64,000 bases of DNA from Actinomycetaceae bacterium MB13-C1-2 (GTDB taxonomy: Bacteria > Actinomycetota > Actinomycetes > Actinomycetales > Actinomycetaceae): contig CP141731.1 in the NCBI GenBank assembly GCA_035621235.1, positions 868,001 through 932,000 of the forward strand. The letters are read 5' to 3'. Below the pieces are notes generated by a model that did no database searches, was not told where the DNA came from, and saw nothing but the letters and a program-made list of their open reading frames with translations. Below, in pieces: positions 8,976-18,136 of the stretch; within the stretch, counting starts at the first letter, position 1; each line of letters begins with the position of its first letter. A program made the position numbers and the translations under genes.

Positions 8976-10280
8976 TCAGGCCGAGCGAAGTGCGTCCACG
9001 GGCTCTATTCTCGCTGCCTTTATCGCCGGGTAGCTTCCCGCAATTAGGCCGACCAACGCGCCGAGCAATACTCCTGCGACAGGGACCCACGGTGCAATAA
9101 CCGGCGTCCAGTGCTGGAAAAGAGAGACCGCGACTATTGCAAACAGTCCCAGCGCAACCCCGATCAAACCTCCCAGTGTGCCGGTTGTGAGAGATTCGAG
9201 CATGAACTGCTGACCTATCTGCTTGGTCCTCGCCCCCAGGGCTCGCCGTAGCCCGATCTCGCCTCGGCGTTCCGAGACGGACAGCAGAGTCACGTTAGCT
9301 ATGCCCACGCCTCCCGCCAAAAGGGCGACAAGCCCGATTGCCACAAAAAGCACGTTGATGTCGGCCTGCACCTGGCCCTGGAGCTGCGAAGTTGAAGGCG
9401 GAGCTTTTACCTTGTAGCCGGTTGGGTCATTTGGATTAAGCGCTATTGGCGCTTGGCCAGCGACAACTTCTCCTGCCCCGATGTCGATTAGGATGTCGAG
9501 CGAGTCAATCGTGTTTAGGTTCAGATGAGTCTGTGCCGTCGTCACCGGAACAATTACGGAGTTCAGCAGATTTGCCCGCGTTCCCACCTCGTCGATGATT
9601 CCAAGCACTTGGTACGGCTGGTCTGCAATGAAGATTGATGGTTGTCCAGAAACGCGGTTGATGCCAAGCTTCTCGGCGGCCGCAGCTCCGAGCACAACGA
9701 CCCTGTCCGCCCGGTCGTAATGACCCGAGTCGAAGAACCTTCCAGTTTGAATGTTCGCCGCCATGACATCAGCCAGCTCTGGCGACGCAGCAATTACTGG
9801 CGGCGAGGCGCTCTGAGCCTCGGAGGGATCCACGATTTGGACGGCCCGTACGACGGGATCCCCGGGCACCACCGAATAGAGAGTCGCCTCCTCAACCCCG
9901 ACCAGTTGATCCACTCGTTCGACTCCATCCCACGGGATTACTGCGGTAGCTCGTTCGTTGTTACGCGGACCGCTTGTCTTTCCCGGTTCGATAGAAACGC
10001 GAGTCGCCTGAATCATGTCGAAGTTCTTGGCGATCTGCCCGGCAGTGGTCTGGGCCAGCCCCAGAGTTGCCACTAAAGACGCGATTCCCAGAACGGTGCC
10101 AAATAGGGTGATGAATAGGCGTGATGGCTTCGAGCCCACACCTTCGAGGGATTCGTGGATAAGGTCGCGAAAGGTGAATCCGCTCTTTTCTGTGCGCGAG
10201 GACTTGGGGCGGGGCCTTCCCCTTCGACGACTGTTGACGCGACGACGTTCGGCGGGAGCCGCTGCTCGTTTGGTTTTCAT
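8976..10280 (-). CDS. ABC exporter permease, MacB/FtsX family
   Basis: A 434-aa integral membrane subunit. An Arg/Lys-rich cytoplasmic N terminus (about 1-50) precedes helix 1 (LFITLFGTVLGIASLVATL). A large extracellular MacB_PCD-like domain (about 80-300) follows, then three C-terminal helices of an FtsX domain containing SERRGEIGLRRALGA, the motif that meets the ATPase. It is last in a four-gene operon, and its ATG overlaps the ATPase stop (TGATG at 10278-10282). It converges with the sortase gene, 12 nt away. MacB-type transporters act by mechanotransmission to export peptides, lipids or lipoproteins, or to drive hydrolases. The substrate here is unknown. Confidence 0.85.
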   Translation of the reverse strand: MKTKRAAAPAERRRVNSRRRGRPRPKSSRTEKSGFTFRDLIHESLEGVGSKPSRLFITLFGTVLGIASLVATLGLAQTTAGQIAKNFDMIQATRVSIEPGKTSGPRNNERATAVIPWDGVERVDQLVGVEEATLYSVVPGDPVVRAVQIVDPSEAQSASPPVIAASPELADVMAANIQTGRFFDSGHYDRADRVVVLGAAAAEKLGINRVSGQPSIFIADQPYQVLGIIDEVGTRANLLNSVIVPVTTAQTHLNLNTIDSLDILIDIGAGEVVAGQAPIALNPNDPTGYKVKAPPSTSQLQGQVQADINVLFVAIGLVALLAGGVGIANVTLLSVSERRGEIGLRRALGARTKQIGQQFMLESLTTGTLGGLIGVALGLFAIVAVSLFQHWTPVIAPWVPVAGVLLGALVGLIAGSYPAIKAARIEPVDALRSA

Positions 10281-11122
10281 CAGGCGACCCTCGAAAGCTG
10301 ACCGTCGCTGATCTGAACCCTGCGATGGGCGCTCTGAGCCACTGCGGAATCATGAGTGATCATTATGATCGTGAGGCCGTCTTCCGATAGTTCCTCGAAC
10401 AACTGCATGACGCCCTCGGAGTTTGCTCGGTCCAGGTTACCGGTTGGCTCGTCGGCCAGGAGCAGTCTGGGAGAGGTCGCCACCGCCCGGGCCAACGCCA
10501 CCCTCTGGCGTTCACCTCCCGAGAGTGTCCCTGGGTAGAAGTCGAGACGGTGTCCCATCCCAACGCGGTCCAGGGCGTCTCGTGCTCGTTTTTCGCGTTC
10601 TTCTCTCGGGAATCCGGCGTATGTGGTCGAGAGAATGACGTTGTCAAGAACGGTTCGGGTTGGAAGTAAATGGAACGACTGGAACACGAAGCCGATGGCC
10701 CCTCCCCGCAGATCGGCACGTTCATCATCAGAGAGCCCAGAGACATCGACGCCGTCAAACTCATACAGACCAGAACTAGGTCGGTCAAGCAGCCCCAAGG
10801 TGTTCAACATCGTCGACTTCCCTGACCCCGACGGACCAATGATCGCCAGATACTCGCCCTTTTCGACCTCGAGGTTCACGTTGCGAAGCGCTTGAACGGC
10901 AGGTGGACCAGGGAATATCCGAGTTACATCAACGAGTTTTACCAGAGGTCCATCAAAGGTCTGAGGAACAGGCTCCGCATCGGGCAGGATCGACTCTACC
11001 TCTGCTACCGCTGGCTCGGCTGATCCTTTGTCGTCCAGCGGTGGCCAGAGACTTGTCGCAATCTGCGCCGCTCCGTGCCCTGTTCTGGATGCACGTTTCC
11101 CCCCAGGTCTGCGGAGTTTCAC
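10280..11122 (-). CDS. ABC transporter ATPase, MacB/LolD type
   Basis: A 280-aa ATPase energising the adjacent permease. After a 65-residue basic or variable N-terminal extension, the core has Walker A GPSGSGKST, Q-loop FVFQSFHLLPTRTV, signature LSGGERQRVALARA, Walker B LLLADEPTGNLD and H-loop ITHD. All catalytic residues are intact. The GTG start overlaps the stop of the membrane-fusion gene (GTGA, 11119-11122) and the stop overlaps the permease start, so expression is translationally coupled. The N-terminal extension is unusual; LolD/MacB ATPases normally start near the VKLVDVTR segment, so an internal start is possible. Confidence 0.85.
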   Translation of the reverse strand: MKLRRPGGKRASRTGHGAAQIATSLWPPLDDKGSAEPAVAEVESILPDAEPVPQTFDGPLVKLVDVTRIFPGPPAVQALRNVNLEVEKGEYLAIIGPSGSGKSTMLNTLGLLDRPSSGLYEFDGVDVSGLSDDERADLRGGAIGFVFQSFHLLPTRTVLDNVILSTTYAGFPREEREKRARDALDRVGMGHRLDFYPGTLSGGERQRVALARAVATSPRLLLADEPTGNLDRANSEGVMQLFEELSEDGLTIIMITHDSAVAQSAHRRVQISDGQLSRVA

Positions 11123-12546
11123 CGACCCACCACAACCTTTGCGCCGGGCGCAATACGCGAGTCGTCGGAGGTGATTTCGACGAACCCCTGTGCGCCGAGA
11201 CCTGTGGTGACTGCGACCATCTCGGTGGCGAATGGGTCGTCCTTGGTTGGGGAAAGAAGCTCAACCACGTTGCTTCCATCAGCTGCGGCGGATAGGGCTG
11301 CCAACGGGACTGCCATTACCTCGCCCTCGGTCGAGGCTACGGGAATGGTGATCTTGAGGCTCTGCTCCCGAAGTGCGGTGATCTGTTCATCTGTCAGATC
11401 ATCGGGGGTAAGGGTCAATTTGTACCGGCCCGCCGAGTCACCACTACCGCTCGAATCACCGCCATCGGAACTGTCGTCTCCATTTGAAGAAGCCGACTTT
11501 GGGGATTCGATTGAGGCGATGGTTGCTGTGAGTTCCTCGCCTCCTGGACTGGAATAAAACGCTTCCATCCCCGGGGCTAGTAGAGCCGCGTCCTGTTGAT
11601 TAACGGTCCCCACGATGGTTAGGTCGGCGCCCGAGACAAGCATTACGGGTCCGGTTACCTCACCCCCTCGTTCAACGTACACGGCATCAACACGCCTCGG
11701 TAACGAGGGGAGGAACAGCACCTCGCCCGCGGGAAGCGTTGGTTGGACCCCGATTTGTGCCTCTTCGAGGGCGCTGTAAGCGTCACTGAGGGTCTGTTGT
11801 GCCTCGTTCAGTTCCGCCCACGGAATCGCAAGATCCTGTTCGCCCGCGTTGTACGCGGTGTTGTAAGAGGTCTGCGCTCGGGTAAGCGCGGTCTCGGCAG
11901 ACCGATAGGAGGCTTCTGCTGCCCTTAGTGCGTCGCGCGCCTCCGGTCCACCAGTAGAGGGTTGGTATCCCGTATTGAGGTAGAGCTGACCAACGGCCTC
12001 CGACGTCTGCCACTCGTACAGGTCCGAGTTCGGATCGCCAACGTCATAACCCATTGAAGCCAACGTCTGCTTTAGCTGCAGCACATCAGGTCCGCTCATT
12101 CCGATTGACAGTGATCTGTAAGCGGGCAACTGGCCCTGCAGCACGATCACGGGGCGGCCCGTCACTTCAAGCGCAACGCTTCCTGCGTTCAACACGGCGC
12201 CGACGGCCGGAACCTGTCCGGTGACAATAGGACGTCCCTCGGACGAAGAAGTGTCCAGCTTGACTTCGACTGAGTCCGCGTAGCTTGCCTCGCCGCGAAT
12301 GACGACCTCATTACTGACGACGCGCTCTTCGACTACGGCGGTCACCGGGCCCGGTTCGGGAGCCTCGGACCGGGCCGCAATCTCGGCTGGCGAGACTATG
12401 AACCGCATCAGTATCGCTCCTGCGAGAAGAAAGACCACCGCAATGACGGCGATGACTGCAACCAGCCTGGTTCCGGTTAGGCCCTTAGGTTTCTTGGCGG
12501 TCTCGTCGTTTGCCGAGCCGTTGCTTTCCGGCGTTTCGTTCTTCAC
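11119..12546 (-). CDS. Membrane-fusion/HlyD-like adaptor with peptidoglycan-binding-like domain
   Basis: A 475-aa adaptor protein anchored by one N-terminal helix (about residues 25-45). The extracellular part has a barrel-sandwich segment, then a PG_binding_1-like segment (SIGMSGPDVLQLKQTLASMG, about 160-200). A coiled-coil hairpin follows (about 215-275, rich in Ala, Glu and Gln), then beta domains and a Ser/Gly/Asp linker (SSNGDDSSDGGDSSGSGDS). GTG 12546 is chosen because TAGGA lies 6 nt upstream and overlaps the stop of the lipoprotein gene. A much longer in-frame ORF would overlap that gene by over 100 bp. Peptidoglycan-binding adaptors of this sort accompany MacB-like exporters in Gram-positive bacteria. 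Confidence 0.8.
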   Translation of the reverse strand: MKNETPESNGSANDETAKKPKGLTGTRLVAVIAVIAVVFLLAGAILMRFIVSPAEIAARSEAPEPGPVTAVVEERVVSNEVVIRGEASYADSVEVKLDTSSSEGRPIVTGQVPAVGAVLNAGSVALEVTGRPVIVLQGQLPAYRSLSIGMSGPDVLQLKQTLASMGYDVGDPNSDLYEWQTSEAVGQLYLNTGYQPSTGGPEARDALRAAEASYRSAETALTRAQTSYNTAYNAGEQDLAIPWAELNEAQQTLSDAYSALEEAQIGVQPTLPAGEVLFLPSLPRRVDAVYVERGGEVTGPVMLVSGADLTIVGTVNQQDAALLAPGMEAFYSSPGGEELTATIASIESPKSASSNGDDSSDGGDSSGSGDSAGRYKLTLTPDDLTDEQITALREQSLKITIPVASTEGEVMAVPLAALSAAADGSNVVELLSPTKDDPFATEMVAVTTGLGAQGFVEITSDDSRIAPGAKVVVGR

Positions 12547-12553
12547 GTGATTC

Positions 12554-13582
12554 CTACGAGTTCTTGGTCGTGTACTTGGCGATTGCTGCGTCCAACTGGG
12601 TCTTGTACTGGTCCAGGAACTCTTGTTGCATACGGTGCTGAATCTCCATTGACTTCTTGTCGTAGTCAATCTTTTCACTGCACTTGTAGTCAGCGACTGC
12701 CTGGGCGATCTCCTGCTTCTGGAACTCGTCCATTACGGCTTTGTCGGGCTCATTCCAGTCGCCATTCGGACTGGTGGAGTCCTCGTAAATCTTATTAAGT
12801 TGGTCGTACAGGTCGTTTTGGACATTGTCCTTATCGGACAGTCCCGTGAAGCCGCTGTCTGCCATACACGAAGACCACTCCTGGTTGAGACTCTGATACT
12901 CGCTGTCGGAGTACATGTCGGTCCATAGATCCTGCATCGCGGTCATCATGTCCTCGAACTCAGGGTCTTCGTAGAGGGCAGACGCGGAGTTATCGTCCAT
13001 CTCGTGCATCGCCCAACCGTCACAGCCAGAGGTCTCCCAGGACCACTCGTGCTCCATCTCGCCCGCCTCGATGAGTTCCCATTCTTCGTCAGTTGGTCCC
13101 TTGCCGTAGAGGGTTTCGTAGAAAGCGGTTTGTTCCGACTCACTTAGAGACTCGATGTACTCCTGGTTGGGGTCGAAGTATTCGTCTTCACCAGTCTGGT
13201 TCTCCATGTCCTCACGGCCAGGCCAGTCAACGATGCCGTATCCATATTGTTCAGCGAACTCCAGAGTGCCCCACTGTGGCCCGTCGATTTCTTCTGAGCC
13301 GTCCGAGTATCCGTACCTGCTGGTATTGGGGATGTATTCGAAACCCTCCTTCGCCATGCACTCAGCGATTAGGTCCTCGCGCTGGCGATCCTGTTCCTTG
13401 GCTTTGTCGATCGACCAGTCTTCGCCTTCCCAAAGGACACTCATATACTCATCAAGAGGTCCGGGCACGTACTCGTCTTCTGCTCCCGAGTTGCCGGACT
13501 GGGCGCCGTCCTTTGCGCATCCGGCAAGCGCGAGCAACATGGTTGCGCCGATGGCAAAGGGCATAAGGGCGGAACGCTTCAT
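12554..13582 (-). CDS. Actinobacterial lipoprotein, first gene of exporter operon
   Basis: A 342-aa lipoprotein of unknown function. The signal peptide ends in the lipobox LALAGC, with Cys22 as the lipid site. The mature protein is very acidic, rich in Glu, Asp, Trp and Tyr, and carries several cysteines in short motifs such as AECMAKEG and SSCMADSG. RBS AAGGAG lies 6 nt before ATG 13582. The next gene starts 7 nt after its stop, so it is transcribed with the adaptor, ATPase and permease. It could be a substrate-binding or sensing lipoprotein, or the exported substrate itself. I recognise no named domain. Confidence 0.7.
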   Translation of the reverse strand: MKRSALMPFAIGATMLLALAGCAKDGAQSGNSGAEDEYVPGPLDEYMSVLWEGEDWSIDKAKEQDRQREDLIAECMAKEGFEYIPNTSRYGYSDGSEEIDGPQWGTLEFAEQYGYGIVDWPGREDMENQTGEDEYFDPNQEYIESLSESEQTAFYETLYGKGPTDEEWELIEAGEMEHEWSWETSGCDGWAMHEMDDNSASALYEDPEFEDMMTAMQDLWTDMYSDSEYQSLNQEWSSCMADSGFTGLSDKDNVQNDLYDQLNKIYEDSTSPNGDWNEPDKAVMDEFQKQEIAQAVADYKCSEKIDYDKKSMEIQHRMQQEFLDQYKTQLDAAIAKYTTKNS

Positions 13583-13754
13583 GGCAACTCCTTAGTTTGT
13601 GCGTGTTCACCTAGCGACCTGCGGCTGGGTTAGAGGCACTGCTAGCAGTCGCTGATAACAGAGTTTGAGTTCCCCATGCCCGCTTCCAGTTCAGAGGTTA
13701 TCTCACGGGGGCCGTCAATTGCGGGATCTAAGGGTTTAGTCAGGGAAAAATGGG

Positions 13755-13770
13755 GGTATAGTCCTATACC
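13755..13770. promoter_or_regulatory. 16-bp palindrome, candidate operator of exporter operon
   Basis: GGTATAG-TC-CTATACC is a perfect 7-bp inverted repeat with a 2-bp spacer, 172 bp upstream of the lipoprotein start, in a 240-bp intergenic region. The arms contain TATA-like steps that could overlap a -10 box. The regulator is unknown; none is encoded beside it. Confidence 0.4.
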
Positions 13771-13822
13771 GGAAACCGTGCAACTAGCTCAAAATCACCC
13801 AGTCCTAGAAAAGCAGACTGAG

Positions 13823-15034
13823 CTATGCCTGTAGCCGTGCGATCAGTTCTCTGTTGAACTCCATTGAGCTGGCGGATCGGTTTAGATGGTAGCCATCTTC
13901 TCCGAAAATAAGGGGAACTCCCTCAGGCAAGTTCGCCCGATCTAGCCTGGAGAGTTCCTTCATTGTTCCGTGAGATGTCAGGTGTTCCAGAGGAAGCAGG
14001 GTTCGAATTGCCACCGCTGCTAGATTCTTTGGCCAACGCCTTCCGAACTCTGCGCATATCTCGGGGTCACGTTGACCGTTGTCGCCGACTAACACCCATT
14101 TCACCTGTGGCAACATTCGAGCCAGGTCCTCTAAATGGCTTAGCTTGTTAGCCGGTCCGCTGGTTGGAAAACCGATCTCGCTGAATCCCCAGGGCCGAAG
14201 AAGAACGGTCGAACGAGGGAATTCGCCGCGCTCCAGGAAGTGCCGCAGGACCGGAATAGTGTTCCAGGCACCGTTCGAGAGGAAGAGAAAAGGCGGGGGA
14301 AGCTTTTCGGTCTCCCGATGCGCCGGTTCCAGAATATGAAGATGATGTTGTAAGCGATTTAGGAAGTAAGACATGCCCGGCACCGCTTGGCGCGTAGAGA
14401 CCTTGTCGAGCAACATGTATCGCAGCGCTAGTAGCTTGTGAGGCACCATTGAGACCATGATGGTGTCGTCGATATCGCAGACGATTCCGGTGGTCTCAAA
14501 GTCGCCAACAATCCTAACCGGAATATCGATACCTCTGTCGATCCTTACCCCGAGGCTCTGGGCTCGAGCAGCTAACTTGGAGGCGGAGATGTGATCGGGG
14601 TCCATCCCTTCAAGTAGTCGTTTTCGGTGCTTCTGCCAGTCGCCTCGGTTGATCAAGTGGACCCGAACGTCACGCCATCCTGGCTCGAACCCGTGACCGG
14701 TAATGTGTTGGTCGATGTATCCACCACTATCGGCTTCGATCACTCGGATAGCATCGCCGGCCTTAATTAGGACTGGGTAGCTGGGAACCTGAGAATCGAA
14801 GAACTGTCTCCATCCGCGTCTTTGGTTCAGCCAAACACGCCCTAGGTTTTTCTCGGTCATCAGAACGCGGCCCATCACCCGAACTTCGCGCTGGGAACCG
14901 TAACCGCCAAAGCCGATGACACACGGGCGCCAACCCGCAGCGGCCAGAAATCCGTACCTAAAAGTGCCGCCCGCTCCAAGGACATCTCCAAGTAGGTCGC
15001 CACGCATGCCTAAATGATAGGCATACCAGGACAC
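13823..15034 (-). CDS. App1-like phosphatidate phosphatase domain protein (DUF2183)
   Basis: A 403-aa protein. The HAD-like motif VCDIDDTI (about residue 180), the LSNGAWNT segment and the VGDNGQRDPE segment fit the App1/DUF2183 catalytic domain, which dephosphorylates phosphatidate in yeast. The N-terminal half contains GYGSQREVRVMGRVL, the beta-rich segment usual in bacterial members. The GTG start directly follows the MFS stop (TAGGTG), which suggests coupling; ATG 15007 is an alternative. Bacterial function is not established, and lipid-phosphate phosphatase activity is inferred from the family. Confidence 0.8.
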   Translation of the reverse strand: MSWYAYHLGMRGDLLGDVLGAGGTFRYGFLAAAGWRPCVIGFGGYGSQREVRVMGRVLMTEKNLGRVWLNQRRGWRQFFDSQVPSYPVLIKAGDAIRVIEADSGGYIDQHITGHGFEPGWRDVRVHLINRGDWQKHRKRLLEGMDPDHISASKLAARAQSLGVRIDRGIDIPVRIVGDFETTGIVCDIDDTIMVSMVPHKLLALRYMLLDKVSTRQAVPGMSYFLNRLQHHLHILEPAHRETEKLPPPFLFLSNGAWNTIPVLRHFLERGEFPRSTVLLRPWGFSEIGFPTSGPANKLSHLEDLARMLPQVKWVLVGDNGQRDPEICAEFGRRWPKNLAAVAIRTLLPLEHLTSHGTMKELSRLDRANLPEGVPLIFGEDGYHLNRSASSMEFNRELIARLQA

Positions 15035-16267
15035 CTAGACAGGGTCAGAAATTTCTTCGGGGAGGGGTACGTGGTGGGTTTGGATGCGTTTCTTAAGTGT
15101 TTTGTACCCCAGGGCGGCGGTGAGAAACATTGCCCAGCCGAAGCCTAGGACCACCAGGAACCCTCCGTGGTATGAGTAGTTATCGATCACCGGTCCGCCC
15201 ACAGCTGATCCAAGAGAGGTTCCGAACGTCATGGCGGTTGACATCCAAGTCAAACCCTCGGTGAGGCGAGCTGGAGGAACGATTTGTTGAACGATGGTGT
15301 TGACGTTGGTCATCGTCGGCGCGATTGCGATTCCGGCAATGAACATCATGATGGCTAAAACCCAAAGGTTTGGTGCCAGCACGAAGGGGGAAACCCCGAG
15401 TGCAAGTAGGCCCACACCGAGGGTGAACAGAATCCAAAGCGGCTTTTTCCAGACCCGCGATCCGTACACCAGTGCTGAGACCAATGACCCGAGGGACATC
15501 GCGGCCAGAATGACTCCCGCGATGGAAGACAGACCGACGGCTTCGGCGCTAGCAACGACTGACAGATCGTTTGCTCCAAACAGGGCACCAGTTCCGATGT
15601 AGGTGAGTGCTAGAACGATCATCGCGGGATCGCGCATGACGGAACTGCGTTTCTGGTCCTTCTTTCCCGCATTGGCCGGTGGTTGGGTCTTGGTCTGCAA
15701 CAGGAACGCCAGGGACCCGAAGACCATGAAAAACAGAGCGACCCAAAGGCCAGCCGTGGGATGAACGCTGGTGGCGAGCAGAGTCGCGATTACCGGACCC
15801 AAAACAAAAACGAGTTCGTCAAACGCCGCCTCCATCGCGTAGGCCGACTGGAGTTGTCGTGCGTCCGTGACAGTGTGCGCCCACCGGGCGCGAACTAGTG
15901 CCCCGATCGAGCCCGCAGTAGCTCCATTGATGATCGAAAACGCCACCAGGACCGGAGCCGGCGCCACATTCATAGCCGAGAAGATCATGCCCGCCATCGC
16001 TAGTGACGAGATAGTGATCGAGGGGATCATCACCTGGGCCTGACCGAAGCGGTCCACCAGCCTGGACAACAGCGGAGCACAGAGCGCATACGCAATGACG
16101 TTCGCCGCGGAAACCAGTCCCGCCAGCGTGTAGCTACCGTAGATGAAACGAACCATCAGGATGGTGGAGATACCAACAAATGCCATTGGTACGCGGGCCA
16201 GCACCCCGGCCATTGAGAATGCCAAGGCTCCCGGCAAAGACAGGACTTCACGGTAGCGGTTGAACAC
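15035..16267 (-). CDS. Major facilitator superfamily transporter
   Basis: A 410-aa protein with about 12 hydrophobic helices in two six-helix halves. The central cytoplasmic loop is charged (QTKTQPPANAGKKDQKRS). A loop-2/3 motif SRLVDRFGQAQVM matches the MFS D-R-x-G consensus. The GTG start is 96 nt after the phosphoglucomutase stop, and the stop abuts the App1-like gene, so the three may be cotranscribed. Substrate is not deducible; the fold resembles drug or sugar efflux members. Confidence 0.8.
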   Translation of the reverse strand: MFNRYREVLSLPGALAFSMAGVLARVPMAFVGISTILMVRFIYGSYTLAGLVSAANVIAYALCAPLLSRLVDRFGQAQVMIPSITISSLAMAGMIFSAMNVAPAPVLVAFSIINGATAGSIGALVRARWAHTVTDARQLQSAYAMEAAFDELVFVLGPVIATLLATSVHPTAGLWVALFFMVFGSLAFLLQTKTQPPANAGKKDQKRSSVMRDPAMIVLALTYIGTGALFGANDLSVVASAEAVGLSSIAGVILAAMSLGSLVSALVYGSRVWKKPLWILFTLGVGLLALGVSPFVLAPNLWVLAIMMFIAGIAIAPTMTNVNTIVQQIVPPARLTEGLTWMSTAMTFGTSLGSAVGGPVIDNYSYHGGFLVVLGFGWAMFLTAALGYKTLKKRIQTHHVPLPEEISDPV

Positions 16268-16362
16268 CCTTTGAGTCTCTGCCCTTGAGCGTCATAGAGT
16301 CAATCTGAAAACGGTGTAACCACGGCGATTAGGGCGCAAAATCACACCGGATGAGACACACC

Positions 16363-18036
16363 CTAGCTGGACAAAGCTTCGCTAACCACTTCTTTTGCGG
16401 CCTCTTGAACCAGGCGTAAGTGGTCCTCACTAATGAACGACTCAGCGTAGATCTTGTAGACGTCTTCAGTGCCGGAGGGACGCGCTGCAAACCAGGCGTT
16501 TTCGGTTGTTACCTTCAGGCCTCCTATGGGTGCGCCGTCTCCGGGAGCTCGAACCAGCTTGGCAGTGATTGCCTCGCCAGCCAACTCGGTTGCCAACACG
16601 TCCTCGGGAGATAGTTCCGCCAGGCGAGCTTTCTCCGCCTTGGTCGCTACCTGGTCGATCCGCGCGTACCAGGACTGGCCGAAACGGCTCGTCTGCTCCC
16701 GGTGTAGTTGCGAGGGAGTCTTCCCGGTCACCGCGAGAATCTCGGCGGCCAGCAGACACATGATTATGCCGTCCTTATCGGTGGTCCAAACAGTGCCGTC
16801 CTTACGGAGGAAAGATGCTCCCGCCGACTCTTCGCCCCCGAATCCAAGGGAAGAATCCAGTAGACCGGAAACGAAGTACTTGAATCCGACCGGAACCTCC
16901 ATGACCTCCCGCCCGATAGACGCGCCGACCCGGTCAATGAGGCTGGATGAGACCAGCGTTTTGCCGATCTGCGCACTCTCTTGCCAACCGGGTCGGTGGG
17001 TGAAAAGGTACTCGATTGCGACTGCGAGGAAGTGATTCGGATTCATTAGGCCATCGGCGGTGACAATTCCGTGCCGATCGGAGTCGGCATCGTTGCCGGT
17101 GGCAATGTCATAGGGGTAGTGCCCGTCCTCATCAGGAACCATCTTTTCGAGCAGGGACGCCATGGCATAGGGAGAGGAACAGTCCATGCGGATCTTGCCG
17201 TCCCAGTCCAGCGTCATGAATGACCAGCGTGGGTCTACGGTCGAATTTACGACGGTGAGGTCGATTCCGTAGCGTTCGCCGATGGCACCCCAGTAGCCCA
17301 CTGCCGCGCCGCCAAGGGGGTCCGCCCCAATCCGAATCCCAGCGTCGCGTATCGCCTCGAAATCGATGATTGAATCTAGCGCGGTCACGTACTGTGAGAG
17401 ATAGTCGTGGAACTCCACGTTTGGCAGATCCGTAACATTCGAGTCGAAGTTACGCGGTATGTTGCGCCACCCCCCGGCCAGCAGTTCATTGGCGCGCGAC
17501 GCGATCCAAGCCGTTGCCTCAGACTGAGCTGGGCCACCTGTTGGGGGGTTGTACTTGAAACCTCCGTCAGTCGGCGGATTGTGAGAGGGAGTAATAACGA
17601 TCCCATCTGCTAAACCCGGTCCCTCAGTCCGTAGATTGTCGGGAGCCCCGTTCGCCTCAAGGATTGCCAGTGAGACTGCAGGGGTCGGAGTCCAGGAACG
17701 GCGAGAGTCAATGAAGGTTTGGATTCCTGCGGCACTGAGCACTTCGAGCGCACTTCGCCAAGCCGGTTCCGAGAGGGCGTGAGGATCGGCGCCAACAAAC
17801 AATGGTCCGTTGGTTCCCTGCAGGGCGCGATACTCAACAATCGCAGCTGTGATCGAAACTATATGCGCCTCGTTGAACGTGCCGTTGGTAGAGGTACCCC
17901 GGTGTCCAGAGGTACCGAAAACCACCTTCTGGTCGGGAGTATTCACGTCGGGAACCGTGTCGTAGTAGGCGGCAAGCAACGCGTCGACGTCGATTAGGTC
18001 TGAGGGCTGCGCCTGCTGCCCAGCTCGCTGGTGCAT
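16363..18036 (-). CDS. pgm: Phosphoglucomutase (alpha-D-glucose phosphate-specific)
   Basis: A 557-aa enzyme converting glucose-6-P and glucose-1-P, linking glycolysis to glycogen and envelope precursors. The motifs are TSGHRGTS, the catalytic serine loop VITPSHNPPTDGG, the metal loop GNDADSDRHG, the sugar loop GGEESAGASF and the phosphate loop RPSGTEDVYK. Length and motifs match the bacterial Pgm subfamily (about 546 aa). ATG 18036 has AAGGAAG 6 nt upstream. The frame is open 109 codons further, but that part looks non-coding and would run into the divergent gene. It is divergent from the DUF5926 gene. Confidence 0.92.
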   Translation of the reverse strand: MHQRAGQQAQPSDLIDVDALLAAYYDTVPDVNTPDQKVVFGTSGHRGTSTNGTFNEAHIVSITAAIVEYRALQGTNGPLFVGADPHALSEPAWRSALEVLSAAGIQTFIDSRRSWTPTPAVSLAILEANGAPDNLRTEGPGLADGIVITPSHNPPTDGGFKYNPPTGGPAQSEATAWIASRANELLAGGWRNIPRNFDSNVTDLPNVEFHDYLSQYVTALDSIIDFEAIRDAGIRIGADPLGGAAVGYWGAIGERYGIDLTVVNSTVDPRWSFMTLDWDGKIRMDCSSPYAMASLLEKMVPDEDGHYPYDIATGNDADSDRHGIVTADGLMNPNHFLAVAIEYLFTHRPGWQESAQIGKTLVSSSLIDRVGASIGREVMEVPVGFKYFVSGLLDSSLGFGGEESAGASFLRKDGTVWTTDKDGIIMCLLAAEILAVTGKTPSQLHREQTSRFGQSWYARIDQVATKAEKARLAELSPEDVLATELAGEAITAKLVRAPGDGAPIGGLKVTTENAWFAARPSGTEDVYKIYAESFISEDHLRLVQEAAKEVVSEALSS

Positions 18037-18123
18037 CTTTGACTTCCTTGTTCTAGGGCTGTTTGGTACGTGAGCTGATGCTCGAACTTCCTTGATTGTA
18101 GACAGGTAGGGGTGACCTACGGC

Positions 18124-18129
18124 TAACCT
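18124..18129 (+). promoter_or_regulatory. -10 box of probable leaderless transcript (DUF5926 gene)
   Basis: TAACCT lies 7 nt before ATG 18137 and there is no Shine-Dalgarno sequence. This TANNNT-N6/7-start layout is typical of leaderless actinobacterial mRNAs. Confidence 0.5.
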
Positions 18130-18136
18130 GTCTGCC

